This document shows, piece by piece, positions 19,106 through 29,667 of a stretch of 64,000 nt of DNA; the stretch's first letter is position 1, and every line of letters begins with the position of its first letter. This stretch comes from Clostridium estertheticum subsp. estertheticum (GTDB lineage: Bacteria > Bacillota > Clostridia > Clostridiales > Clostridiaceae). Made by a program: the position numbers and the translations under genes. The stretch covers positions 4,607,501 through 4,671,500 of the forward strand of contig NZ_CP015756.1 in the NCBI RefSeq assembly GCF_001877035.1, read 5' to 3'. A model generated the notes under the pieces. That model was not told the DNA's origin. It saw nothing but the letters and a program-made list of their open reading frames with translations, and did no database searches.

Positions 19106-20551
19106 TTATAATCTTTTAGATTTGTTCCATAATTTGTCCATATCTGCAAGTGACATCTGATTTAACTCCAAACCTTTATCTCTTGCATTTTCTTCTATGT
19201 ACCCAAAGCGATTAATAAACTTATCTATAGTATAATTTACTGCAACTTCAGGGTCTATGTCAAGTAGTCTAGCGATATTTACTGTAGAAAACACCAAATC
19301 TCCCACTTCTTCTAGTATTTTTGCCCTGTTTTCACCTTTATATACATCCCTTACTTCTCCTAATTCCTCTATAACCTTTTCCATAGCATCTTCAAGACAT
19401 TCAAAATCAAAGCCCACTTTTGATGCTTTTTGTTGAACTTTGACCGCCTTCATTAAACCCGGAAGATTTTTTGGAACATGCTTTAGAGCCTCGGTATAAC
19501 TATTAAACTGTTTTTCCTTACTCTTAATAATTTCCCAACTTTCTAAAACCTGCTTCGTAGTCTTACTTTCTAAACTTTTAAATATATGAGGATGTCTGTT
19601 TATCATCTTATTTGTGATGCCACGAATAACATCATTTATATTAAAATATCCCTCTTCTTTCCCTATTTTGGCATGGAATATTACCTGTAATAATACATCA
19701 CCCAGTTCTTCAATAATGTTATCCTCATCTTTTTCATCAATGGCTTCTAAAACTTCATAACATTCTTCGATAAGGCACTTTTTCAAAGATTCGTGGGTCT
19801 GCTCTCTATCCCACGCACACCCATTTTCATCTCGAAGTGTATCCACAACTTTAATTAAATCGTAAAAATCTTTTGTGGCATCTATTTTTTTTGGTATATA
19901 TATTGACGTTAAATAATCAATATCCTTTTGCCTATCTAATTCATATAAATAAATCTTTCTGATACTTTCAAGATCTTTTATACCTGCTGCCCTAACAAAA
20001 TAAATTTCCATATCAGCTTCATAATACTCAAGTAAAGCAAGTTTTACATCAGATGCTATAGAAAGACTATATACTTGAGTTATTAATAGTCCTACTCTTT
20101 TATCTAGAACTTGATTTTCTATATCAAAGGCATCTATAATTTTTAATCCTTCAATAGGATCTAATTTCAAACCTTGAATCACTGCATCTATAAAGCTAAC
20201 CGCTGGGAAAATTTCTATATCAATTTTATTTTTTGCACATAACTCTATTAAAATTTTAACAGAAGTTTCTGCAACAAGAGGATGACCTGGAACTCCATAA
20301 ACAATGTCTCCATACAGTTTATTCTTCTCAACAAGATCTTCTGCAATAGACCTATATACATCATCAAAATTGTTATTTTCTTCATATCTATTGTCATAAG
20401 TCTCAAATTCAATACACAATGTTTTTAGGTAGTCTACAGTAGGATGTTTTTCTGTTCTTAAATAAATATTTTCACTATTTTTAAGAATTTCAAGCGTCCC
20501 TATAGTTAGTGAATCTATCGCACCTGGCCCAAGCCCTACAACTTTAATCAT
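19106..20551 (-). CDS. mazG: MazG-family NTP pyrophosphohydrolase with methylase domain (YabN-like)
   Basis: Two-part protein of 481 residues. Residues 1-215 resemble tetrapyrrole (corrin/porphyrin) methylases: VVGLGPGAIDSLTIGTLEIL, then VYGVPGHPLVAETSV. Residues 230-481 are a tandem MazG pyrophosphatase: LRDENGCAWDREQTHESLKK, EELGDVLLQVIFHAKI and EELGEVRDV. MazG hydrolyses (d)NTPs to monophosphates. The same fusion is found in B. subtilis YabN; the methylase part may not methylate. It follows the flippase gene by 18 bases. Confidence 0.93.
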   Translation of the reverse strand: MIKVVGLGPGAIDSLTIGTLEILKNSENIYLRTEKHPTVDYLKTLCIEFETYDNRYEENNNFDDVYRSIAEDLVEKNKLYGDIVYGVPGHPLVAETSVKILIELCAKNKIDIEIFPAVSFIDAVIQGLKLDPIEGLKIIDAFDIENQVLDKRVGLLITQVYSLSIASDVKLALLEYYEADMEIYFVRAAGIKDLESIRKIYLYELDRQKDIDYLTSIYIPKKIDATKDFYDLIKVVDTLRDENGCAWDREQTHESLKKCLIEECYEVLEAIDEKDEDNIIEELGDVLLQVIFHAKIGKEEGYFNINDVIRGITNKMINRHPHIFKSLESKTTKQVLESWEIIKSKEKQFNSYTEALKHVPKNLPGLMKAVKVQQKASKVGFDFECLEDAMEKVIEELGEVRDVYKGENRAKILEEVGDLVFSTVNIARLLDIDPEVAVNYTIDKFINRFGYIEENARDKGLELNQMSLADMDKLWNKSKRL

Positions 20552-20569
20552 TAACTTCCACTCCTTTTT

Positions 20570-22108
20570 TTACTTCTTACTTAAAAATTTATTCTTAATT
20601 TCTTGATACTCAAATACTCTAAGCAAAAATATAAATATTAAATAAACAATAACGCCTATTAATATGGATATTATACAAGATAATCCTCCGCTCATTGTAT
20701 AATTATAGACAATAACATCACTAAATACAACTGCAACTATCATTATAATCGCAGCAATGGCCGGTTTAACAAAAGCATCAATTTTGTTGAATTTTATATT
20801 TAAGCTTTTCTTTAAAACATGCATATTTAATAAACAACTTGTTATATATCCTAGAATTGTTCCTATAACTGCCCCATAAATATTTACAAATGAAAACGAA
20901 ACTAATATGTATGTTACAATAACCTTGACGATACATCCTAAAGCCAAATTATATACAGGTTTCATATAATTACCTATACTTTGTAATATTGCTGTACTCG
21001 TTTGCGTTAGGATTACAAAAGGTATACATATTGAAATATATTTAAGTATTTCATATCCTGCCGCATCTCTCATAAAAACTAAATGCATTATAGGATAAGC
21101 CATAAAAAACATTCCTAAAGAAGATGGCAATGATATAACATTAGACAATTTTACAGCCATATCTACCCTTTTAATCAGTTCCTTCCGCCTGCCCAAATAG
21201 AATGCCTCTGCAATTATAGGCACTAGAGATGCGCACAGCGCCACAGAAAGAGCTAAAGGTACATTCATCAAGGTAAATGCTTTCCCCGTCAATTGACCAT
21301 ACATAACAGCTGATTGTAAATGTGAAAACCCTGCTTTTAGAAGTTGTTGTGGTACTAATACAGAATCTATTAATGACATAATAGTCCCTACTGCCGCACC
21401 AAGTGATATTGGAATTGCAGCCTTACCCAAATCTCCTAAAATATGCTTATGTTTGATTTTTTTCCTTACTGGTATTTCTCGTATCACCTTAAAATATGTT
21501 GAAACTAAATATATACTTCCCATAATAGAACCAACCAATGTTCCAAGTGCTGCTCCCCCAGCTGCATATTCAATCCCCTTTGGAAATAATAAATATGCAA
21601 ACAATACTCCAGCTACAACTCTTCCAACTTGTTCTATTATTTGAGAAATCGCAGTAGGTCTTACATTTTGAAGTCCTTGAAAAAAACCCCTAAACGTGCA
21701 CATAATAGATACAAAAATTGGTGCTGCAGCTATTGCCAAAAAGGCGTAATATGATTTACTATCCCATTTAAGCAATGATATAATAGGCCTTGCAAACATT
21801 ATCATAAATGTAGTAAATACCGTTCCTAATATAATCATAAAAATAAGCGTTTGTCTTAATACCTGCCCAGCTCCCTCCCTGTCATTTTTAGCGTTCATCT
21901 CGGCAATAAGTTTAGACATAGCTATTGGTACTCCTGAAGCTACCGCCACAAAGAACATGTAGAGCGGATAAGACATCTGATAATATCCCATCCCCTCATC
22001 TTTTATAAGTGCTTGTATTGGAATTCTAAAAAATAGTCCTAAAAACCTTGCAAATATACCTGCCATTCCAAGTATAATAGTTCCTTTTATCAATGAATGT
22101 TTCTTCAT
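20570..22108 (-). CDS. SpoVB/MurJ-like polysaccharide flippase (YabM-like)
   Basis: Integral membrane protein of 512 residues with about 14 predicted helices, of the MOP superfamily (PST/MurJ branch). The start KGTIILGMAGIFARFLGLFF is typical of the SpoVB group, and FRGFFQGLQNVRPTAISQI is the family hallmark. Members flip lipid-linked glycan precursors. Position between spoVT and yabN equals yabM of B. subtilis. A role in spore cortex precursor transport is possible, but the sequence cannot separate YabM from SpoVB. Confidence 0.88.
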   Translation of the reverse strand: MKKHSLIKGTIILGMAGIFARFLGLFFRIPIQALIKDEGMGYYQMSYPLYMFFVAVASGVPIAMSKLIAEMNAKNDREGAGQVLRQTLIFMIILGTVFTTFMIMFARPIISLLKWDSKSYYAFLAIAAAPIFVSIMCTFRGFFQGLQNVRPTAISQIIEQVGRVVAGVLFAYLLFPKGIEYAAGGAALGTLVGSIMGSIYLVSTYFKVIREIPVRKKIKHKHILGDLGKAAIPISLGAAVGTIMSLIDSVLVPQQLLKAGFSHLQSAVMYGQLTGKAFTLMNVPLALSVALCASLVPIIAEAFYLGRRKELIKRVDMAVKLSNVISLPSSLGMFFMAYPIMHLVFMRDAAGYEILKYISICIPFVILTQTSTAILQSIGNYMKPVYNLALGCIVKVIVTYILVSFSFVNIYGAVIGTILGYITSCLLNMHVLKKSLNIKFNKIDAFVKPAIAAIIMIVAVVFSDVIVYNYTMSGGLSCIISILIGVIVYLIFIFLLRVFEYQEIKNKFLSKK

Positions 22109-22208
22109 AATAACCTCCTTATAATCCTATATTGCTGTAAATATATACATCCTATGATTATAATTATTTAATTTAAGAGACTATTATTACTAATACTTCA
22201 AAAAAATA

Positions 22209-22259
22209 AAAGTATATATTACTGCAAATATGTTTCAATTGCTTAGTAATATATACTTT
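22209..22259. repeat. Family B palindrome, copy 1
   Basis: Perfect 15-base arms AAAGTATATATTACT (22209-22223) and AGTAATATATACTTT (22245-22259) around a 21-base loop containing ATGTTTC. It lies just past the spoVT stop and could terminate transcription. The same arms occur in the elements at 46421 and 47607. Confidence 0.75.
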
Positions 22260-22273
22260 ATAACCTAATACAA

Positions 22274-22825
22274 CTATTGTTCCATTTGTTTTCCTAAAAA
22301 AGATGCCGCAGTTTCAGCCAATTTTAATTCTAGATTCCCAAACTTTATTCCCGGCTCTGTCGACATTATTAGTACTGCACCAATTGCATCTCCTTCTGTT
22401 ATTATAGGTGCGATTACTTGAGCACTGTATTTATTCTCCATTTCATCATCGTACAATGATATGACTTTTTCAAAGCCTTCGCCCAAGACAATTGGTTTTC
22501 TATTTTCCATTGCTTTTTCTAACTCAATACTAACTTTTTTATCAACATACTCTTTCTTAGGGCAACCACTTACGGATATTATATTATCCTTATCGCATAC
22601 TATTATCGCATTTCCAATAGTTTGTTGTAATGATTCAGCATACTCCCTAGAAAATTCACTTAATTCACCTATAGGTGAATATTTTTTTAAAATAACTCCA
22701 CCTTCTCTATCCGTAAATATTTCCAGTGGATCTCCCTCTCTTATTCTAAGAGTTCTCCTTATTTCCTTAGGAATAACAACTCTTCCTAAATCATCTATAC
22801 GTCTTACTATACCAGTTGCTTTCAT
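22274..22825 (-). CDS. spoVT: Stage V sporulation transcription regulator SpoVT
   Basis: The 183-residue regulator has an N-terminal AbrB-type swapped-hairpin DNA-binding domain (residues 1-52: MKATGIVRRIDDLGRVVIPK, then EIRRTLRIREGDPLEIF) and a C-terminal GAF-like sensory domain. SpoVT tunes SigG-dependent genes in the forespore. Its position after prsA and mfd matches Bacillus. AAGGAGGAG lies 8 bases before the ATG. Confidence 0.95.
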   Translation of the reverse strand: MKATGIVRRIDDLGRVVIPKEIRRTLRIREGDPLEIFTDREGGVILKKYSPIGELSEFSREYAESLQQTIGNAIIVCDKDNIISVSGCPKKEYVDKKVSIELEKAMENRKPIVLGEGFEKVISLYDDEMENKYSAQVIAPIITEGDAIGAVLIMSTEPGIKFGNLELKLAETAASFLGKQMEQ

Positions 22826-23011
22826 TTAAATACTCCTCCTTATATAAATCCTTATATAATATACTAGCTCTATTATTATCTTTCAAAACTTGAAATTTTA
22901 TGCACATTTGTATATGTTTAATTTTAAAAAGGAAAATAAGGAGGATTCCGACTCAATTTATTGCTTCTTTTACTGAATAATTTTACAATTCTATATTAAC
23001 AAAGTAAAAAA

Positions 23012-23045
23012 ACAAAGAATACCTCTTTATATCGGTATTCTTTGT
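23012..23045 (-). terminator. Intrinsic terminator of prsA
   Basis: Arms ACAAAGAATACC and GGTATTCTTTGT with a 10-base loop, and TTTTTTT following on the minus strand. Confidence 0.9.
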
Positions 23046-23069
23046 TTCTTAAAATTTAAAGTTTAAAAT

Positions 23070-24065
23070 TTATAAGTTTTTATCAATTTTTGTTACATTA
23101 GCTTGTGTCGTCCATTTTGTCATTGCTGCTGTCCATGCGGTTTCTTTATTTTTTGCTAAAAGAGTTTTTTCTACTTCTGCCTTAACAACTTCAAATTTCT
23201 TTGCGGGATAATTTGTTCTTGCAACATCTTTTATCAAATGATATCCAAATTGAGTTTTAACTGGCGTCGAAACTTTACCTGCAGGTACCTTAACAGCAGC
23301 CGCCATAAACGTTGCATCCATTGAAGTATCATCGAATTTAAAAGTTCCTAACTCTCCACCAGCGGCTTTAGTTCCATCTGTCCCTTTTTCTTTAGCAAGT
23401 TTAGCAAAATCTTCACCCGCATCTAAACGTTTCTTAATAGCTATTGCCTCTGCTTCCGTTTTAACTAAAATATGAGCTAAATGAATTGTATTTGGTTTTG
23501 TTGAATATAAAGCTAAATTAGCATTATAGTATGCCTTTGCGTCTGCATCTGTAACTTTAACATTTTTTGTAGTTTCAGTTTTTAATGCATCTTGAATAAC
23601 ACTTGGTTTAATTCTTGCCTTTAATGCCTCTTCTGTTACACCAGCTTGCGTTAGCGCTGCTTTATACTTTGCATCCGTTCCTAAGCTTTTCTTAATCTCT
23701 AATAATTGCTTATTAATTTCTGCATTCAATTTAGCATCTGAAGGTACTAATTTGAGCTCTTTCGCCTTATAAGTTATAATCTCCTCATTAATTAAGCCTG
23801 CTAATACCTTCTGTTTTTGAGTTGTTAACTCCGTCATAGCATCGGTATTAGTTGTATAATTTGCACCGTATTGTGTTTGCAATTGTTTAATAACACCTGG
23901 TAATTGCGCTTCTATTTGTCCTTTTGTTATCTTAGTATCAAAAACCTTTGCTACTTCAGTTTTCGCAATACCTTCTGGTGTTTTTTCAATCATATTACAG
24001 CCAATTAACGATGTAGCAAACAAAGTTATTAAAGCCGCGCTAATTATTTTTTTTACGTTTTTCAT
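23070..24065 (-). CDS. prsA: Foldase lipoprotein PrsA (parvulin peptidyl-prolyl isomerase)
   Basis: Secreted protein folding factor anchored to the membrane. A lipoprotein signal with lipobox LIGC (cleavage before C23) is followed by an N-terminal SurA-like helical domain. The parvulin domain lies at about residues 195-285 (IHLAHILVKTEAEAIAIKKR, then GGELGTFKFDDTSMDATF and TQFGYHLIK). It has 331 residues and is rich in Lys, Ala and Thr. It lies directly downstream of mfd, an insertion relative to B. subtilis but usual in clostridia. Confidence 0.94.
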   Translation of the reverse strand: MKNVKKIISAALITLFATSLIGCNMIEKTPEGIAKTEVAKVFDTKITKGQIEAQLPGVIKQLQTQYGANYTTNTDAMTELTTQKQKVLAGLINEEIITYKAKELKLVPSDAKLNAEINKQLLEIKKSLGTDAKYKAALTQAGVTEEALKARIKPSVIQDALKTETTKNVKVTDADAKAYYNANLALYSTKPNTIHLAHILVKTEAEAIAIKKRLDAGEDFAKLAKEKGTDGTKAAGGELGTFKFDDTSMDATFMAAAVKVPAGKVSTPVKTQFGYHLIKDVARTNYPAKKFEVVKAEVEKTLLAKNKETAWTAAMTKWTTQANVTKIDKNL

Positions 24066-24136
24066 TTTACTTCCCCCATTCTTATGTATATCGTAATTAT
24101 AAATTTTGATACGATACCATTAATTTTAACACTAAT

Positions 24137-27100
24137 TTACTTTATTTCAACTATACTTTTTATACGATTAACAATTTCTATCAAACTTGTAAGTACTTTT
24201 TCTTTAATTGAATTTTTAAACTTATATGAAAACGCTGGCTTATTTCCTAATTTGAATACAATACTTCTATTATATTTACTAACCAAAACTTTAACTACTT
24301 CTTTATTTATTCGTTCAGCCCTATCGAATTCTAATATTATCTCATCCTTGACCTCTTTAATTTCTATTATTCCTACTTTAGCAGCTATACATCTAAGGTA
24401 TGCAATATTCATAAGGTTTTCAACGCAAGATGGTATGTCTGAGAATCTATCTTCTATCTCTTCTTGTATTTCTTGCATATCTTCCAGACAATCAATAGCT
24501 GCAATTTTTTTATAAATTTCAATTTTCTGAGACTCATCTTCTATATAAGTTCCAGGAATATATGCATCTATCTTAATTTCAACCGAGGTTTCAATAGGTT
24601 CCTTTTCAACATCGCCCCTTATATTCTTCACTGTTTCTTCAAGCATTCTACAATATAAATCATAACCTACAGCTGCCATATGACCATGTTGCGCGCCACC
24701 CATCATATTCCCAGCTCCCCTAATTTCGAGATCCCTCATTGCTATCTTAAAACCTGACCCAAGCTCCGTGAAGTCCTTAATTGCTTTAAGTCTTTTCTCA
24801 GCAACTTCTGTTAATACCTTATCTTTTTTATACGTTAAATACGCATAAGCTATTCTATTTGACCTACCAACTCTACCTCTTAATTGGTATAGCTGAGAAA
24901 GCCCCATCTTGTCTGCCTCATATATTATTATCGTATTAGTGTTTTGTATGTCTATTCCTGTCTCAATGATTGTGGTACACATCAATATATCATACTTATT
25001 CTCCATAAACTCTATCATTATAGACTCTAGTTCTCTCTCTGTCATCTGCCCATGTGCAATACACACTCTTGCTTCCGGAAGTAGATTCCCAATGTATGCC
25101 GCCATATCTTTTATTGTTTCTACCCTGTTATAAACAAAGAAAACTTGACCTTTTCTATTCATCTCTCTTAGTATAGCATCCCTTATTAATTGATCATTAA
25201 ACTCCACCACATAAGTCTGTATTGGATACCTCTCCTCTGGTGGTGTTTCTATTACACTTATGTCGCGAACACCAGTAAGTGACATATGAAGAGTCCTTGG
25301 AATTGGCGTAGCTGTTAGAGTAATTACGTCTATGTTTTTTCGAAGGCTTTTAATTTTCTCCTTATGAGTCACCCCAAAACGTTGCTCCTCATCTATAATT
25401 AATACCCCTAAATCTTTAAATTTTACATCACTCTGAATAATCCTGTGCGTCCCTACTAATATATCTACATTTCCCTCTTTCGTAGCTTTAATAACAACCT
25501 TTTGCTGAGCCGGTGTTCTAAATCTACTTACCATCTCAACTTTTACAGGAAAATCTGAAAATCTTTTGGTAAGATTTTTATAATGTTGCTCTGCGAGTAT
25601 TGTAGTTGGAACTAAAAATGCTACTTGTTTGCCATCCATAACTGCTTTAAAAGCCGCTCTAACGGCAACTTCTGTTTTTCCATATCCAACATCTCCGCAT
25701 ATTAACCTATCCATCGGTTTATCCGATTCCATATCTTTTTTTATTTCCTCAATTGCTATTAATTGATCTGGTGTTTCATCAAATGGGAATTCATCTTCAA
25801 ATTGTTTTTGCCATATAGTATCTTTGCTGTATTTATGTCCCTTAAGTGTAGCCCTAGTAGCATAAAGCTTTACCAAATCCTCTGCAATATCCGCAATTGA
25901 GTTTTTAACTTTATTTTTAGCCTTAACCCATTCTGCTCCACCTAATTTGCTGATTTTGGGTGCCTTTCCTTCACTCCCAATATATTTTTGTACTAGATCT
26001 AATTGTTCCACCGGAACATAAAGTGTGTCTCCAGAATTATAGCTAAGATCTAAATAATCTCTTTTGTGACCATGAACTTCTAATTGCTTAATTCCTTTGT
26101 ATACACCTATTCCATGATTTACATGAACAACATAGTCCCCCAATTTAAGTTCTGTAAAACTTTTAAGTTTACTTGCTCCCTTTTTATTAGCACGACTAAC
26201 AGTTTTTCTCTTTGATCCACCAAAAACCTCTTTGTCAGATATAATGCATAATTTTAGCTGCGGGTATTCAAACCCCTTTAATTGATTCCCGAAGGTTACG
26301 ATTACTTCTCCAAACTCAATTTTAGAAATACTGTCCTTATAGACACTTTCAATTCCTTTATCACGAAGTGTATCTATAAGTCTTTCGCCCCTGGTTCTTG
26401 TGCCCGATAAAATTACAGTCTTGTAGCCCTTACTTTTTTTATCCTTTATATCCTCGATAAGCATATCCAATTGGCCATGATAATCATAAATTGTAATTTG
26501 AGAAAAAGATATTATAGATCTTGGCTTAAGCATTTTTGTAGTTTTAGCAATCGCGTTTATTGTCATAACTTCAAGACTTTCTAACTCTTCATATATACGC
26601 TGCTTCTCAATTAAAACTTCTGCTTGTTTAGGAAGTATACTTCCTCGCCTTAAAGAAGTTTCATAATTTTCTTCAAACTCAAGATATACACTATCTAATT
26701 TACCTTGGCATCTTTGTGCATCATCAACTACTATAAATGCCCCTGACATATAATCTAAAAAAGTAGATGTAGTATCAAAAAAATAAGGCATATAACTATC
26801 AACGTCTTTGAAACTTCCTGTTTCCTTGAGTGCTTCTAAATTAATATTAACAAGAGACGTTATTCTTTCTATAGCTTCTTTATCCTTTTTCTTATGTAAA
26901 TTTCCGATCATATTTTCTAGATTTTCCTTTATCTTGTCATAACCTTTTTTTCTACTATCCTGAGTTAGTATAATTTCTTTTGCTGGGAATATTTCTATTT
27001 TTTTTACCTTATCTATACTCCTCTGGGTTTCACTATTAAATGTCCTTATAGAATCTATTTCATCGTCATAGAGTTCTATCCGAAATGGCAACGCAGATAT

Positions 27101-27658
27101 GGGAGGATATAAATCCATTATCCCTCCCCTTATACAAAATTGACCTTTAGTCTCTACTCTATCTACTCTCTCGTACCCACATTGAATTAATTTTTCTGAA
27201 AAGGTATTAAAATCTAGTGTGCCTCCTACCGATAATTTATAAGCATATTTTTGAAGCAAATTCACAGGTATGTAAGTAGCCGCTATTGCTTCTATACATG
27301 TAACTATTATTTTCTTACCACCTTCAGTAATTTTTTTCATTACCTTAAGTCTTTCCCATCTTAAATCCCCTGATACAGCATCTGCGTTATAAAATCCCAT
27401 TTCTCTGGTTGGATAATAATACACGTCGTTTACATAAAAAGATAAGTCCTCATAAATATTTTTAGCCTCTACATCACTGTGTGTTAAAATAAGCATTGAT
27501 TTATCTAGTTCTTCATATACACCATTTACTAAATAACCCTTTGCTGATTCTGAAAGTCCATATACTCCAATTGGGTATACTTTTTTTTCTATATTACTTA
27601 GGATATCTTTAAATTGATTACTTTCCTTTAAAGGCTTCATAAGCCCACTTAGTCTCAT
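24137..27658 (-). CDS. mfd: Transcription-repair coupling factor
   Basis: Removes RNA polymerase stalled at DNA lesions and recruits UvrA. I choose ATG 27658 (1173 residues), with GAGAGGTG just upstream, over GTG 27673. Domains in order are: a UvrB-like N-terminal module; a CarD-type RNA polymerase interaction domain (KLGDYVVHVNHGIGVYKGIK); an SF2 translocase with Walker A GDVGYGKTEVA, DEEQRFGV and TATPIPRTLHMSL; a helicase C-domain with QLRGRVGRSNRIAYAYL; and a TRCF C-terminal domain. It follows pth, as in Bacillus. Confidence 0.97.
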   Translation of the reverse strand: MRLSGLMKPLKESNQFKDILSNIEKKVYPIGVYGLSESAKGYLVNGVYEELDKSMLILTHSDVEAKNIYEDLSFYVNDVYYYPTREMGFYNADAVSGDLRWERLKVMKKITEGGKKIIVTCIEAIAATYIPVNLLQKYAYKLSVGGTLDFNTFSEKLIQCGYERVDRVETKGQFCIRGGIMDLYPPISALPFRIELYDDEIDSIRTFNSETQRSIDKVKKIEIFPAKEIILTQDSRKKGYDKIKENLENMIGNLHKKKDKEAIERITSLVNINLEALKETGSFKDVDSYMPYFFDTTSTFLDYMSGAFIVVDDAQRCQGKLDSVYLEFEENYETSLRRGSILPKQAEVLIEKQRIYEELESLEVMTINAIAKTTKMLKPRSIISFSQITIYDYHGQLDMLIEDIKDKKSKGYKTVILSGTRTRGERLIDTLRDKGIESVYKDSISKIEFGEVIVTFGNQLKGFEYPQLKLCIISDKEVFGGSKRKTVSRANKKGASKLKSFTELKLGDYVVHVNHGIGVYKGIKQLEVHGHKRDYLDLSYNSGDTLYVPVEQLDLVQKYIGSEGKAPKISKLGGAEWVKAKNKVKNSIADIAEDLVKLYATRATLKGHKYSKDTIWQKQFEDEFPFDETPDQLIAIEEIKKDMESDKPMDRLICGDVGYGKTEVAVRAAFKAVMDGKQVAFLVPTTILAEQHYKNLTKRFSDFPVKVEMVSRFRTPAQQKVVIKATKEGNVDILVGTHRIIQSDVKFKDLGVLIIDEEQRFGVTHKEKIKSLRKNIDVITLTATPIPRTLHMSLTGVRDISVIETPPEERYPIQTYVVEFNDQLIRDAILREMNRKGQVFFVYNRVETIKDMAAYIGNLLPEARVCIAHGQMTERELESIMIEFMENKYDILMCTTIIETGIDIQNTNTIIIYEADKMGLSQLYQLRGRVGRSNRIAYAYLTYKKDKVLTEVAEKRLKAIKDFTELGSGFKIAMRDLEIRGAGNMMGGAQHGHMAAVGYDLYCRMLEETVKNIRGDVEKEPIETSVEIKIDAYIPGTYIEDESQKIEIYKKIAAIDCLEDMQEIQEEIEDRFSDIPSCVENLMNIAYLRCIAAKVGIIEIKEVKDEIILEFDRAERINKEVVKVLVSKYNRSIVFKLGNKPAFSYKFKNSIKEKVLTSLIEIVNRIKSIVEIK

Positions 27659-27719
27659 GTTAACACCTCTCACTCATTACATAAATGTATAAATAGTATT
27701 TTAATAGAATTACCTTCAT

Positions 27720-28283
27720 TTAAGCATTAAAACCATTAAACTGATTCATAGCCTCACTGCATCCCTTTTCGATTATAGTTTGGGTTGCCTGTATAGTTGC
27801 CTCAAATGTCTTTTCCACAAGTATTCTCTGATCACTCGAAAATCTCCCTAAAACATGAGGTATTAGTGCCCTCTCTGGTTTCCCTACTCCTATTTTTATT
27901 CTAACAAACATGTCAGATGACAAATTCTCAATAATGCTTTTTAAACCATTATGTCCGCCAGCACTCCCTTTACTTCGTATTCTTAATTTACCTGGATCCA
28001 AACTAATATCATCATGTAGTATGATGATATTTCCACTCGGAATCTTATAAAATGAGGACGCTTCTCGTACACTTTCCCCACTCAAATTCATATATGTACT
28101 CGGTTTTAATAAGATAACTTTATTAGAACCTATATTAATTTCCGCGCATACACCTTTAAATTTTATCCTATTAATTGATACATTATACTTATCTGCCATC
28201 AAATCAATTACATCGAATCCTACATTATGTCTTGTATGTCTATATTCATCTCCTGGATTTCCCAGTCCAACTACTAAATACAT
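27720..28283 (-). CDS. pth: Peptidyl-tRNA hydrolase
   Basis: Releases tRNA from peptidyl-tRNA that has dropped off ribosomes. The product is 187 residues from ATG 28283; a second ATG immediately upstream and GGAGG 5 bases before make this start likely. Motifs are YLVVGLGNPGDEYRHTRHNV (catalytic His in TRHN), PSTYMNLSGESV and HDDISLDPGKLRIRSKGSAG + GHNGLKS. B. subtilis calls it spoVC. Confidence 0.96.
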   Translation of the reverse strand: MYLVVGLGNPGDEYRHTRHNVGFDVIDLMADKYNVSINRIKFKGVCAEINIGSNKVILLKPSTYMNLSGESVREASSFYKIPSGNIIILHDDISLDPGKLRIRSKGSAGGHNGLKSIIENLSSDMFVRIKIGVGKPERALIPHVLGRFSSDQRILVEKTFEATIQATQTIIEKGCSEAMNQFNGFNA

Positions 28284-28415
28284 CATTACCTCCAAATATT
28301 ATTATGATTAAAGTATATATCTTTTACATAATTATTTTTTCATTTACCTTTTTTATAATATTATACCAATAAGTGTTATAATCTACAACTATACATAAAA
28401 ATGCTCTACTTAATT

Positions 28416-29618
28416 CTAATTTGCAGCTTTTAATTCAGATAGAATTATACTAATATCTTTATATTTACCATTTCTTTGAACTTTGCACTGCACACTCCTT
28501 GCAACTTTATATTTATCTAAGATATTACTTAACTCTTCCATGTTTTTAACGCCTACTCCACCTATTTGAGTTATAATATCAGTAGGCATAATTCCAGCTT
28601 TGTATGCCCCACTACCACTTACTACTTCTTGCACATACACTCCCTCTATACCATTATTACCAACTGAGATTGCAGCTACTCCATAAATACCTATAGCAGG
28701 TCTTATAACTTTACCATAGGTCATCAAATCACTTATAATTTCTTTTGCTACATTTGTATTAATAGCAAATCCCATCCCAGAAGTTTCAGTAGCTGAACCG
28801 ATTTTTAAACTATTTATACCAATTACTTCTCCGTTAATATTGCATAATGCTCCCCCACTATTTCCTTCATTTATAGTTGCATCAGTTTGTATTACTTTAT
28901 ATATGGTTTGCTCACCAGTCTTTTTGTCAACTATATTAACTTTCCTATCTAATGCGCTTATAATTCCTGCGGTAACTACTCCCGAAAACTGCTCTCCTAG
29001 TGGATTACCAATAGCAATAGATAAATCACCAACATTAACCTTTGATGAATCACCAAGTTTTGCCACAGGCAAATTGCTAGCTTCAACTTTTATAACTGCC
29101 AAATCTGATATAGCATCAGTCCCTATTACCTTCGCTTTCAACACCTTATAATTACTAAGCTTTACCTTTATTTCTGTCGCATTTTCAATCACATGATAAT
29201 TTGTAATAATAAACCCTTCACTTTTAAATATAATACCGGACCCACTAACCTCAGGTGTTTCCTCTCCACCTGAGGTTTTAACGATTATACCAACTACTGT
29301 TGGTGATACCTTCCTTGTAACCTCTGAGATGGAATTTGAATATATATCCTTATTTTTTTCTTCTAATTTACTTTGGGTTAAATCACCGCTAATATTTTCT
29401 TGTAATTTATCTTTACTAATAACATAATTTGCTGTAATTCCTCCAGAAAGGGCAGCTATTAACATAAAAAGTATCACTTTTAAGAACATTTTAAAATAAT
29501 TTCTTTTATTATTTTTTCTAAATTTAATTTCTCCAAAGATATCCTGACCCCGCTCTGCATTCTTCCATAAAGCATCTCTTATTTCTTCATTAAATTTATA
29601 GTTATCCTTGTTATCCAT
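28416..29618 (-). CDS. HtrA/DegP-type membrane serine protease with PDZ domain
   Basis: Surface quality-control protease of 400 residues. A cytoplasmic N-terminus (about 40 residues) is followed by one TM helix at about 45-65. The trypsin-like domain has His in ITNYHVIENA, Asp in AISDLAVIKV and nucleophile Ser in NEGNSGGALC. A C-terminal PDZ domain (about 300-395) follows. It is downstream of a response regulator and kinase in the same direction, which recalls CssRS control of htrA in Bacillus. The regulatory link is inferred. Confidence 0.92.
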   Translation of the reverse strand: MDNKDNYKFNEEIRDALWKNAERGQDIFGEIKFRKNNKRNYFKMFLKVILFMLIAALSGGITANYVISKDKLQENISGDLTQSKLEEKNKDIYSNSISEVTRKVSPTVVGIIVKTSGGEETPEVSGSGIIFKSEGFIITNYHVIENATEIKVKLSNYKVLKAKVIGTDAISDLAVIKVEASNLPVAKLGDSSKVNVGDLSIAIGNPLGEQFSGVVTAGIISALDRKVNIVDKKTGEQTIYKVIQTDATINEGNSGGALCNINGEVIGINSLKIGSATETSGMGFAINTNVAKEIISDLMTYGKVIRPAIGIYGVAAISVGNNGIEGVYVQEVVSGSGAYKAGIMPTDIITQIGGVGVKNMEELSNILDKYKVARSVQCKVQRNGKYKDISIILSELKAAN

Positions 29619-29667
29619 AGTCTCACCCGCCCTTCTTGTTATAATTACATTATGGAAGTTATTAAAA